NCBI GenBank assembly: GCA_009691645.1
Contig: SIAT01000004.1
Span: 1 to 30,154 of the forward strand
Direction of reading: 5' to 3'
DNA: 30,154 bases
DNA from: Pedosphaera sp.
GTDB lineage: Bacteria; Verrucomicrobiota; Verrucomicrobiia; Limisphaerales; SIAT01
Position 1 is the first letter of the stretch; every line of letters begins with the position of its first letter. The position numbers and the translations under genes are program-made. Below are positions 7,936-15,510 of this stretch, in pieces. The notes under the pieces are model-generated. The model was not told the origin of the DNA and ran no database searches. It was given only the letters and a program-made list of their open reading frames with translations.

Positions 7936-8884
7936 TCTTTTTCTTGTAGCGCGAGGTTTTCGGTTTGATGGAAGCGGGCGACACTGTGCGCGCCTCGGCC
8001 CAGCGGGCTGGGAGATTATTTGAAACGGAAAGATCGAGCGTGGAAAGCACGCGGCCGTTGCGAAGCCCGAGATCGTGCACGAGACGCCAGCGGCGCAATT
8101 GCCGGTCGATATCCGCCACGGCGAAGACCACTTCGGCCCCCTGCCCCGTGCGGACTTGCAGCACCTCCGGCGCGGAGACATCCACGCGCTGGATATCGGC
8201 GAGACCCGTCATCGGCGAATGATCGAACGCGGCGACGAGGCGCAACGCCGCCAGCACCTGCGGCGTCTCCAGCGCGCGACCCGACATCAGCTCAGCGCCA
8301 TTCACACCAGTGATCAGCGGCAACCAATCGTTCGCCTGCCCCTCCGGTTCAGTGGTCAATCGCCGATCCAGCGGCTGCATCACCCTGCCGGTTTCATCGA
8401 GGTGATACGCCACCCTGTCGAACCCGCCCCCCGCGCGCGGCCGCAACGTGACCACTTGAGCGACCGGCTCGCGCTCGCCGATGGAGAGACGCAACGTGTT
8501 CGGCAACACGCGCTGGACTGCGGCGGACTTGATCAACGGGATCATTTCCAAGTCGCGCTTCACGCGCAGCAAATCGAGCGCTAAAAGATTGTCGCCCGAC
8601 TTCACTCCCGACCATTTGCGCAATTGCTCCAGCGTGATCACACCGTCCGTCTGCACCTCGATAGACTGCACGGCGAACGACGGGTTCTGATAGATGAACC
8701 GGTCCAAGGTCAGTTGACCGCCGCGCCACAAAAGCAGGAACGCCAGCGCGCCGCCGCCGAAGATCGCCAGCAGCACCGACACGACGCGCAACCGGCCGGC
8801 GCGGACTTGGTCGGAACGCAGCTTCACATCCAACACCGCCTGGCGCCGGCCTCGATGGTTTTTTGTTTTGTTAGCGAACCACAT
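7928..8884 (-). CDS. ftsQ: Cell division protein FtsQ
   Basis: This is a bitopic divisome protein of 318 residues. A basic cytoplasmic N-terminus (residues 1-33) is followed by one transmembrane helix (about 35-54). A POTRA domain comes next (about 70-140, from FAVQSIEV to IGEREPVAQV), then the FtsQ beta domain containing a region with a DETGRVM motif. FtsQ links FtsL/FtsB and FtsI/FtsW to the early ring. The ATG at 8884 lies 2 nt after the ddl stop. A TTG at 8890 would overlap ddl and add two residues. The basic C-terminal tail ends in a lysine cluster. The placement between ddl and ftsA is the classical dcw order. Sequence identity in this family is low, but domain order and context make the call solid. 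Confidence 0.93.
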   Translation of the reverse strand: MWFANKTKNHRGRRQAVLDVKLRSDQVRAGRLRVVSVLLAIFGGGALAFLLLWRGGQLTLDRFIYQNPSFAVQSIEVQTDGVITLEQLRKWSGVKSGDNLLALDLLRVKRDLEMIPLIKSAAVQRVLPNTLRLSIGEREPVAQVVTLRPRAGGGFDRVAYHLDETGRVMQPLDRRLTTEPEGQANDWLPLITGVNGAELMSGRALETPQVLAALRLVAAFDHSPMTGLADIQRVDVSAPEVLQVRTGQGAEVVFAVADIDRQLRRWRLVHDLGLRNGRVLSTLDLSVSNNLPARWAEARTVSPASIKPKTSRYKKKNV

Positions 8885-8886
8885 CG

Positions 8887-9804
8887 TCAATGCACCATCC
8901 TTGGGCGCCGCAGCGCCAACTCGATCATCCGCTGACAGAGCGCGGGGTAATCCAATCCCGCCGCCGCAGCCGCTTTTGGCAACAGGCTCGTCTCGGTCAT
9001 GCCCGGCAGTGTGTTCACTTCGAGCACGAACGGCGTGCCGTCAGCCCGCACCATCACATCCACGCGCGCATAATCGCGCCCGCCGATGGCGCGGAAGGCC
9101 GCGAGCCCCGCCTGCTGGATGCGCACAATTGTCGCGGCGGCGAATTCCGCTGGGCAGAAATACTCCGTCGCACCCGCGGTGTACTTGCTTTGGTAATCGT
9201 ACGCGCCCGATTGCGGCCGCACTTCGACGACCGGCAGCGCTTGATTGTCGAGGATGCCCACAGTCGTCTCGCGCCCCACGATGCGTTCCTCGCACAGCAC
9301 CTGCGTGTCGTGCCGCAACGCTTCGGCGAGCGCACCGGACCACTGCTCAGCGCGATCCACAAACTGAAGACCAACACTCGATCCCTGCCGGACCGGCTTG
9401 AGCACAACGGGAAATTGCCAACCATCAGGAAACGGCGACGCGGGCGAATCGAGCACGACGAAACGCGGCGTGTTCACGCCATCGGCGAGGCAGCGTTGTT
9501 TGGTGAGAAGTTTATCGAAGGCCAGCCAACTCGCTTCCGCATCGCAGCCAGTGTACGGCACGCCGAGCGCGTCCAACTCGCGTTGGACGGTTCCGTCCTC
9601 GCCGTAAGTTCCGTGGAGCGCGAGAAAAACAACATCTGTCTCCGTCGGCAACGTCCACGAGCCAGCGCCGCTTTTGGGATCGAGTTCGGTGACGGCATGT
9701 CTGAGCGAGCGCAGCGCCCGTGCGACCGCTGCGCCCGTGCGCAACGAGACTTCGCGCTCCGCGCTCGGCCCGCCCAGCATCACCGTGATATGTAATGATT
9801 CCAC
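8887..9804 (-). CDS. ddl: D-alanine--D-alanine ligase
   Basis: Ddl is a cytoplasmic ATP-grasp ligase that makes the D-Ala-D-Ala dipeptide used by MurF. The 305-residue protein begins with the DdlB-type motif GGPSAEREVSL, has HGTYGEDGTVQ and LAFDKLLTK in the N-terminal half, the ATP-grasp lysine region FPVVLKPVRQGSSVG, and ends with the metal and substrate loop EVNTLPGMTETSL. Length matches the short DdlB class. The GTG at 9804 has GGGAGG about 9 nt upstream, which supports it over an internal GTG or ATG. It follows the murC-murB fusion by 84 nt with no visible terminator, and its stop is 2 nt before ftsQ. Confidence 0.96.
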   Translation of the reverse strand: MESLHITVMLGGPSAEREVSLRTGAAVARALRSLRHAVTELDPKSGAGSWTLPTETDVVFLALHGTYGEDGTVQRELDALGVPYTGCDAEASWLAFDKLLTKQRCLADGVNTPRFVVLDSPASPFPDGWQFPVVLKPVRQGSSVGLQFVDRAEQWSGALAEALRHDTQVLCEERIVGRETTVGILDNQALPVVEVRPQSGAYDYQSKYTAGATEYFCPAEFAAATIVRIQQAGLAAFRAIGGRDYARVDVMVRADGTPFVLEVNTLPGMTETSLLPKAAAAAGLDYPALCQRMIELALRRPRMVH

Positions 9805-9888
9805 CGCCTCTTTCCTCCCAAAAAGAAGCGAAGTTCGTTCCCGACTGGAAACGCCCTCCCCCTTGACGCAGCGACTATGGCAGAAAGC

Positions 9889-12264
9889 CTAGTCGCCCAC
9901 AATCTCAACTTCCGTGTGCAGTTCGATACCCCGCGCAGCACGCACCCGCTGCTTTACCAGTTCGATCAATTGCAGAACGTCCACCGCCGTCGCCGCTCCT
10001 TCGTTCACGATGAAATTCCCATGCACAACCGACACCGCCGCGCCACCCACGCGCAGCCCCTTCAATCCTAGCTCGTCAATCAACCTTCCCGCCGCGCACT
10101 CCGCTGGGTTCTTGAAAATGCAACCGGCGCTCGATTCCTTCGGCTGCGATTTCCAGCGCTTCTGGCTGTACTCGTCCATCCGCTTGCCGACCGCTTCGGC
10201 CGAGTCCGGTCGCCCGCGCAACACCGCGGCGAGCGCGATGGCTTCTTTGAAAAGCGGACAACTACGGTAACTCACCGGCACCTCGCTCGCCGGCCGATCG
10301 GCGGCGTGCCCAGCGCGATCCATCAACCGCACCGACTCGACCACATCAAACGTCATCGAGGCCATCGCGCCCGCGTTCATCCGCAGCGCGCCGCCGACAC
10401 TGCCTGGAATGCCTTCGAGAAATTCAAGCCCAGCCAACCCGTTCCGCCGCGCTGTCAGCGCCACGTCCTTCAACTTCGCGCCCGCACCGCACACGAGCTG
10501 TTCGCCGCGCAGTTCGATCCGCGAGAAGCTCGGATGCGCGAGGCAAATCATCACGCCACGGATGCCCGCGTCCTTCACCAACAAGTTCGAGCCGCGCCCC
10601 AGAATGAAATGCTTCACTCCACGCGCGGCGCAGAGTTGCAGCACCCGCGCCAAATCTTCTTCCGAGATCGGCTCCACATAAATGTCCACCGGACCGCCGA
10701 CGCGCAGCGTCGTCCGTTTGGCGAGCGGTTCGTTTTGGCGCAGCACCGTTCCGCTGGTCAACGCGGTTTTCAGTTCGTTAAAAAAAGACTCCATCATCGT
10801 CTCCTTGCGCAACTCGGCAGCCAGCGAATGCGCCGCCTGCGTGATATCGCCAGCACCGAGAAACAAAACCACGTCGCCCGGCTGCATCGCCGCGCGCACG
10901 TTCGCCCGCAGTTCATCCAGCGACCCCGCGAACTCGACCGGCTGGCCATGTGCGCGGATCACCTCCGCGAGACGCGTGCCGTTAATGCCCGGAATCTCGC
11001 GCTCACTCGCCGCGTACACCTCCGTGATCCAGAGTTGGTCGGCGTCCTTGAAACAACTGGTGAACTCATGCAGCAGGTGCTGCGTTCGCGTGTAACGGTG
11101 CGGCTGAAACGCCACGAGCAACCGCCGCCCCCCCAACTCCTTCATCGCGCGCAACGTCGCGGCGATCTCGCGCGGATGATGCCCGTAATCGTCGAACAAC
11201 CGGATGTTCCCATCGCGAAACAGCTCCTGCTGCCGTCGCACCGCGCCGGTGAATGTGGCAAGCGCGCGCGCGATATCCGACGCCGCGTGCTCTTGCCGGT
11301 GCAGAAAAGCCACGACTGACGCCGCGTTCGAAACGTTCTTTTCCCCAATGAGCCTCGTGGTGAATCCACCCAACCGCTCGTCGCCGCGCCACATCTCGAA
11401 CCGCGTCTCGCTCGCCGCCGCATCCGCCACGAGCGCCTCGATGCGATAGTGCGCCAGCGGATTGTAGCCGAACGAAACCGCGTTCGCGCGCGAGGCAAAA
11501 AGGGCGACAAGACGCGGATCGTCAGCGCAATAAAAAAGCGAGCCGCGGGTCTGGTTGGCGAAGGTTTGGAATTCCTCACACACCGCCTCGAAGTTCGCGT
11601 AGTAGTCGAGGTGCTCCTCGTCCACGTTCAACACGATGGCGTGCTCGGGATGAAATTCGCGCAGCGAACCATCGCTCTCGTCCGCTTCGGCCACGAACCA
11701 GTTGTCCGATTCCGCAGTCGCGGCCACCGCCGCACCCGCACACTGCACGGCTTTTCCCACGGCGAATCGTGCGTGACGCTCAAGTTGCGGCACCAACGCG
11801 CCGACCGCATAACTCGGTTGCGTCTTCAACTCTTCCAGGGTGTGCGCGAGCAACGCGGCGGTCGTGGTTTTGCCGTGCATTCCCGCGACGCACACGGTGC
11901 GCTGGCGATGCGCCAGAGCGGCGAGGAGCGTCGCGCGGCGCACGATGGGCAGGCACAGTTGCTCGGCCAATTGCAGCTCCGGATTGTCCATGCGGACGGC
12001 CGAGGTGTACACCACCAACGCCGGCCGTGCCGTCTGCAAATGCGCCGGCGCATGACCGATCTGGATGACCGCACCGCGCGCGCGAAGTTGGCGCACCTCG
12101 TCGTTCTCCTGCAAGTCCGAGCCGGCGACCGCGTGACCGAGATCGAGCAACAAGTGCCCAAGCCCGCTCATCCCGCAACCACCCGCACCGACGAGATAAA
12201 CCGGCGCGCCAACACCCGCGGCACGAAGCAACTCGCTCACCTGTTCTGGATTTAACCGGCTCAT
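9889..12264 (-). CDS. murC/murB: Fused UDP-N-acetylmuramate--L-alanine ligase / UDP-N-acetylenolpyruvoylglucosamine reductase (MurC-MurB)
   Basis: One continuous 791-residue frame carries two complete cytoplasmic enzymes. Residues 1 to about 488 are MurC, which adds L-Ala to UDP-MurNAc. It has the nucleotide motif GAGGCGMSGLG, the ATP loop GMHGKTTT (about 128-135), ADESDGS and the C-domain motif DDYGHHPREI. Residues from about 490 are type II MurB, the FAD/NADPH reductase making UDP-MurNAc. It has RVGGPVDIYVEP, LGRGSNLLVKD, LEGIPGSVGGALRMNAGA, SYRSCPLF and a C-terminal HTEVEIVG. There is no linker between them. The junction holds two adjacent ATG codons (10797 and 10794) with AAGGAG just upstream, so MurB may also be made separately. 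The ATG at 12264 overlaps the murG stop by 4 nt. An upstream frame extension to 12399 lies inside murG and is not MurC-like. Confidence 0.95.
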   Translation of the reverse strand: MSRLNPEQVSELLRAAGVGAPVYLVGAGGCGMSGLGHLLLDLGHAVAGSDLQENDEVRQLRARGAVIQIGHAPAHLQTARPALVVYTSAVRMDNPELQLAEQLCLPIVRRATLLAALAHRQRTVCVAGMHGKTTTAALLAHTLEELKTQPSYAVGALVPQLERHARFAVGKAVQCAGAAVAATAESDNWFVAEADESDGSLREFHPEHAIVLNVDEEHLDYYANFEAVCEEFQTFANQTRGSLFYCADDPRLVALFASRANAVSFGYNPLAHYRIEALVADAAASETRFEMWRGDERLGGFTTRLIGEKNVSNAASVVAFLHRQEHAASDIARALATFTGAVRRQQELFRDGNIRLFDDYGHHPREIAATLRAMKELGGRRLLVAFQPHRYTRTQHLLHEFTSCFKDADQLWITEVYAASEREIPGINGTRLAEVIRAHGQPVEFAGSLDELRANVRAAMQPGDVVLFLGAGDITQAAHSLAAELRKETMMESFFNELKTALTSGTVLRQNEPLAKRTTLRVGGPVDIYVEPISEEDLARVLQLCAARGVKHFILGRGSNLLVKDAGIRGVMICLAHPSFSRIELRGEQLVCGAGAKLKDVALTARRNGLAGLEFLEGIPGSVGGALRMNAGAMASMTFDVVESVRLMDRAGHAADRPASEVPVSYRSCPLFKEAIALAAVLRGRPDSAEAVGKRMDEYSQKRWKSQPKESSAGCIFKNPAECAAGRLIDELGLKGLRVGGAAVSVVHGNFIVNEGAATAVDVLQLIELVKQRVRAARGIELHTEVEIVGD
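10792..10806 (-). promoter_or_regulatory. Internal ribosome binding site and start codons at the MurC/MurB junction
   Basis: AAGGAG (10801-10806, minus strand) lies 3 and 6 nt upstream of two consecutive in-frame ATG codons at 10797 and 10794. These codons fall exactly where MurB homologues begin. This looks like a retained murB initiation site that could yield free MurB alongside the fusion. Confidence 0.6.
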
Positions 12265-13439
12265 CGCATCGCTGTCTGAAACACGGAAAGTTTGTTCGCG
12301 TCGGACGTTCTGCGCTCCGGTGAAGCGGTCGTTTCTTCGTGGCGGATCGCCTGCAAAATGCGTCCGGCGATCTGCTCCGCGGCATCCGGCGTGTGCCACC
12401 GCGCCAGCGCCGCAGTCATTGCGCTGCGTGAAGTCTCGTTACTCAGCAACTCGATCAACATCTCAACCAGACGTTCGGCTGCGCCGGACTTTTGTTCCAG
12501 CATTTTCGCCGCACCGGTATCAGAGAAGGCGCGGGCATTGAAGAACTGGTGATTGTCCGCAGCAGCGGGAAACGGAACCAGCACAGCGGGCAGTCGCGTG
12601 GTGGCGAGTTCGGCGAGCGAAGAAGCTCCCGCGCGACTCACCGCCGCTGTCGCCGCGCCGAGCGCTAGTTCCATCTGCGAGAGGAAAGGTTGCACGACGG
12701 CGCGTGTCTGATGCGCGGCGTAGGCGGCCCTGACTTTGTCAGCATCGCTCGGACCGGTGAGATGGAGGAACTGCAACCCGGGCAACTTTGCGACGAGTTG
12801 CGGCAACGCGGCCAGCAACAGGTCATTCACGCCGCTGGCACCCTGACTGCCACCGGTGATGAGCAACACAGGCCGCTGGGGATCGAGGCCGAGCGCTGCG
12901 CGGCAGCGCGTCGTGTCGAGTGCGGCGAACTGCGGACGCACCGGCGTGCCAGTGACGACGACGCGCGCGTTGGCGAGGCGCGGAGGCGTCTCAGGAAATC
13001 CGACAAAGGCCGTGTCCACCCAACGCGCGAGCCAGCGATTGGCGCGGCCGGGGATCGTGTTTGACTCGTGCAGAAACGTGGCCGCGCCGCGAAAGTTGCC
13101 GGCGAGCACCGGCGGCGCAGCGGTGAAACCGCCCATCGCCAACACCGCGCGCGGCACGCGTTCGGAGAAAAGTTTCCGCGCAGCGAGCAACGATCGCGCG
13201 AAACCAAATGCGAAGCGGTGCGGTGCGCGGGGATTGAAGGCGACCGCCGGCAGCGTGGCGATGCCAAAACCGTGCGTGGACTTCACGGCCTGCTGGTCCA
13301 CCTCTTTCGGAGAGATCAACAACGTGACGTCGCAGCCGTGAGCGCGGAGCGCTTCGCCGACCGCGAGGCCGGGGAAAAGATGCCCACCCGTCCCGCCGCA
13401 GGCGATTGCGATGAGAGGCTTGGCGGAGGCGATGGACAT
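12261..13439 (-). CDS. murG: Undecaprenyldiphospho-muramoylpentapeptide beta-N-acetylglucosaminyltransferase
   Basis: MurG transfers GlcNAc from UDP-GlcNAc to lipid I, giving lipid II, on the inner face of the cytoplasmic membrane. The 392-residue GT-B enzyme shows the N-terminal glycine loop CGGTGGHLFPGLAVGEAL, the mid-protein motif AMGGFTAAPP followed by HESNTIPGRANR, the donor-domain loop ITGGSQGASGVN, and the donor-binding SRAGASSLAEL and PFPAAADNHQ blocks. All of these are expected MurG features. The ATG at 13439 shares one base with the ftsW stop (TGATG). A TTG one codon earlier is possible but unnecessary. The last 25 or so residues beyond the family core are polar and probably disordered. 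It sits between ftsW and murC, the conserved order. Confidence 0.96.
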   Translation of the reverse strand: MSIASAKPLIAIACGGTGGHLFPGLAVGEALRAHGCDVTLLISPKEVDQQAVKSTHGFGIATLPAVAFNPRAPHRFAFGFARSLLAARKLFSERVPRAVLAMGGFTAAPPVLAGNFRGAATFLHESNTIPGRANRWLARWVDTAFVGFPETPPRLANARVVVTGTPVRPQFAALDTTRCRAALGLDPQRPVLLITGGSQGASGVNDLLLAALPQLVAKLPGLQFLHLTGPSDADKVRAAYAAHQTRAVVQPFLSQMELALGAATAAVSRAGASSLAELATTRLPAVLVPFPAAADNHQFFNARAFSDTGAAKMLEQKSGAAERLVEMLIELLSNETSRSAMTAALARWHTPDAAEQIAGRILQAIRHEETTASPERRTSDANKLSVFQTAMR

Positions 13440-14569
13440 CAAGAAATGATCGGCGCGGGATTCTCGCCGTCACCGGATAATTCCACCTCGGCTGGGAGTG
13501 TTTCCTCGGCTTGCCGCGCGACGCTGAGCAGCAGGCCGACGCAGGTGAGCATCATCAACAAGCTCGATCCGCCGTAACTGATGAACGGCAGTGGCAGACC
13601 CTTGTTCGGCAGCGCGCTGGTGACGACGCCGATGTTGATGAACGCTTGGAGTCCGATGAGAAAGGTGATGCCCGAGCCGAGCAGCAGGCCGAAATTATCC
13701 CGCGCACGGCGTGCGATGTAGAGGCCGCAGATGACGAACGCGACGAACGCAGCCACTACTCCGAGGGTGGCGACGAGGCCGAGTTCTTCGCCGACAATCG
13801 AGAAGATGAAATCGGTGTGGTGCTCGGGAACGAAGCCGAGCTTCTGCCGGCCATTGCCGAGGCCGAGGCCGAACCAACCGCCGGAACCGAGCGCGAGCAT
13901 CGCTTGATAGGCTTGAAAACCGACGCCGCTCCGATGTTCCTCGGGATGGAGAAATGCGAGGATTCGCTTCATCCGCACCGGGTCGTGCATGACCAAGATG
14001 GCGATGCCGATCACTCCCGCGAGCGCCGGCGGCACGACGTACAACCAACGCACACCGGCCAGTAGTAGCAGCACAACGCTCACCGAAGCGAGGAGCGCGG
14101 TGGTGCCGAAATCGGGTTCCTTGAGAATAAGCCCGAGCGTGATGGCGATGAACACGCCGGGCAGAAGCAGTCCGCGTTTGAAGGAGGTCATCTGGCGCTG
14201 GAAGCGTTCGCCGTAGGCGGCTAGTGCGAGAATGAGCGAGAGCTTGGCGAGTTCCGAAGGTTGAAAACTCATCACGCGCAGATCAAACCATCGGCGCGCG
14301 CCGTTCTTCATCATTCCGATGCCGGGAATCAACACGAGCAGCAACAGCAGGAGGGTGAGACCGAGCGCGGGGAAGGCGTAACGCTTGAGCTCGCGGTAGT
14401 CGAGCGAGGCAGCGAAGAGGCACGCAACGAGGCCGAGGCCGCCCCAGATGAGTTGCATCACAAGATAGCGGGAGCCTTGCTGCGCCATGCTCGCGCTGTA
14501 GAGCATCACCAACCCGAGCGACAGCAAAGCGGCGACGCAAAAGACCAGAATGGTCGTAGCCCACTTCAT
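13439..14569 (-). CDS. ftsW: Septal peptidoglycan glycosyltransferase FtsW
   Basis: FtsW is the SEDS-family polytopic membrane enzyme that polymerises lipid II at the septum with its partner FtsI. The 376-residue protein contains about ten hydrophobic segments, the sequence GARRWFDLRVMSFQPSEL carrying the SEDS motif near TM3, the periplasmic loop region with KEPDFGTT, and the C-terminal LPFISYGGSSL. The ATG at 14569 has GGAGGGGG roughly 11 nt upstream. An in-frame extension to 14638 runs through a hairpin in the spacer and is unlikely to be translated. It is separated from the LysM gene by 106 nt and overlaps murG by 1 nt. Confidence 0.96.
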   Translation of the reverse strand: MKWATTILVFCVAALLSLGLVMLYSASMAQQGSRYLVMQLIWGGLGLVACLFAASLDYRELKRYAFPALGLTLLLLLLVLIPGIGMMKNGARRWFDLRVMSFQPSELAKLSLILALAAYGERFQRQMTSFKRGLLLPGVFIAITLGLILKEPDFGTTALLASVSVVLLLLAGVRWLYVVPPALAGVIGIAILVMHDPVRMKRILAFLHPEEHRSGVGFQAYQAMLALGSGGWFGLGLGNGRQKLGFVPEHHTDFIFSIVGEELGLVATLGVVAAFVAFVICGLYIARRARDNFGLLLGSGITFLIGLQAFINIGVVTSALPNKGLPLPFISYGGSSLLMMLTCVGLLLSVARQAEETLPAEVELSGDGENPAPIIS

Positions 14570-14606
14570 CCGAACTGATTCCCCCTCCCTGTTTGAATGA
14601 ACGAGA

Positions 14607-14627
14607 GCGGGAAGCTCCGCTTCCCGC
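14607..14627. repeat. Perfect 9-bp inverted repeat in the LysM-ftsW spacer
   Basis: Arms GCGGGAAGC (14607-14615) and GCTTCCCGC (14619-14627) are perfectly complementary around a 3-nt loop. No T-tract follows on either strand, so it is not a typical terminator. It could be an RNA stability element, an attenuator before ftsW or a copy of a dispersed palindromic repeat. Confidence 0.75.
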
Positions 14628-14675
14628 CCACGCCACAAGACTACTTACTTCAAAACCTCCGAACCGATGCGCCCG

Positions 14676-15419
14676 TTACTTGATGGGCGGCAGCGGCGGC
14701 ACGTCGCCCGGAGGCACCACCGGCAATGGTGCCGGCGATTTGTTCGTGCCTGTGCTCGGGGCGATGGTCGCCGCCGGCAATTTGAGTTTCTGGCCGACCT
14801 TGATCGCGTCGGTCTTCAAGTGATTCGCTTCGCGGAGCGATTTCACGGTCGTCTTGTGCTCGCGAGCGATGCGGCCGAGCGTGTCGCCCGACTTCACCAC
14901 ATAGGCGTCTGCCGTGGCGGCGCCGTTTCCTTTCACCGTTTTAGAAGTGGCTGCTTCGGCAGCCGGAATGGAAAGCTTCTGCCCGATTTTGAGCCGGCTC
15001 GAGTCCACGCCCGGATTGGCTTTCGCGATGGCGCTGACGCCGACGGTATACTTCTTGGAAATGGTGCTGAAATTGTCGCCTTTGGTCACGACGTGCTCAC
15101 GAGTGATGCCCGGAGAGGGCGGCACAGGAACCTCATTGGTGAGGCCGGCCGGAAACGGCGGCGGCAGATTGGTCAGGACGGTCGAGATGATGCCCCCACC
15201 CGGAAGCGGCGGCGGCAGGATCACGTCGTTGGTCGGCGGCGGCAGCACTGGCGGTTGGGGAGTCTCAACTCTCTTCTCATCCTTCGGCTTGCAGGCGTTG
15301 AGGAGCACACCGCAAAAGAGAACAGCGTGAAGGGCGCCGATGACGATGATTGCCACGCGCATGCTGGATTTGCCGGAAGGATTCTGGCTGGACGTGGAAA
15401 GCGGATTGGGAGCACTCAT
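14676..15419 (-). CDS. Membrane-anchored protein with two LysM domains, putative lipoprotein
   Basis: This 247-residue exported protein likely binds peptidoglycan. A hydrophobic segment (about 21-41) ends in LNAC with Cys at residue 43, which resembles a lipobox. A shorter form starting at the ATG at 15362 would give a more typical lipoprotein signal. A proline-rich stretch follows (about 53-103), then LysM 1 (about 108-152, REHVVTKGDNFSTISKKY) and LysM 2 (about 172-215, AYVVKSGDTLGRIAREHK), and finally a Pro-rich tail. LysM domains bind GlcNAc-containing glycan. No catalytic domain is visible. It lies between murD (91 nt) and ftsW (106 nt), where many bacteria have murD followed directly by ftsW, so a role as a cell-wall-binding divisome accessory is plausible but inferred. 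Neither start has a convincing Shine-Dalgarno. Confidence 0.88.
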   Translation of the reverse strand: MSAPNPLSTSSQNPSGKSSMRVAIIVIGALHAVLFCGVLLNACKPKDEKRVETPQPPVLPPPTNDVILPPPLPGGGIISTVLTNLPPPFPAGLTNEVPVPPSPGITREHVVTKGDNFSTISKKYTVGVSAIAKANPGVDSSRLKIGQKLSIPAAEAATSKTVKGNGAATADAYVVKSGDTLGRIAREHKTTVKSLREANHLKTDAIKVGQKLKLPAATIAPSTGTNKSPAPLPVVPPGDVPPLPPIK

Positions 15420-15466
15420 GATTCTGGTTTGGATTTCGGGTTAACAGTTCGTTTAAATCTACGCAC

Positions 15467-15497
15467 ACGCTACGACCATCGCAGCGCACTTTGTCAA
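15467..15497 (-). promoter_or_regulatory. Possible internal promoter upstream of the LysM gene
   Basis: A perfect -35 hexamer TTGACA (15492-15497, minus strand) lies in the 91-nt spacer between murD and the LysM gene. The best downstream -10 candidate (TAGCGT at 19-bp spacing) is poor, so this is a weak call. Confidence 0.25.
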
Positions 15498-15510
15498 AAT
15501 ATCCTGCAAA

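Noticed and set aside
7936..8181. 82-codon upstream extension of ftsA
   Set aside because: Lies entirely within ftsQ in another frame, and the FtsA family begins at the ATG at 7935.
12265..12399. 45-codon upstream extension of murC
   Set aside because: Lies inside murG; the ATG at 12264 with ATGA overlap is the natural start.
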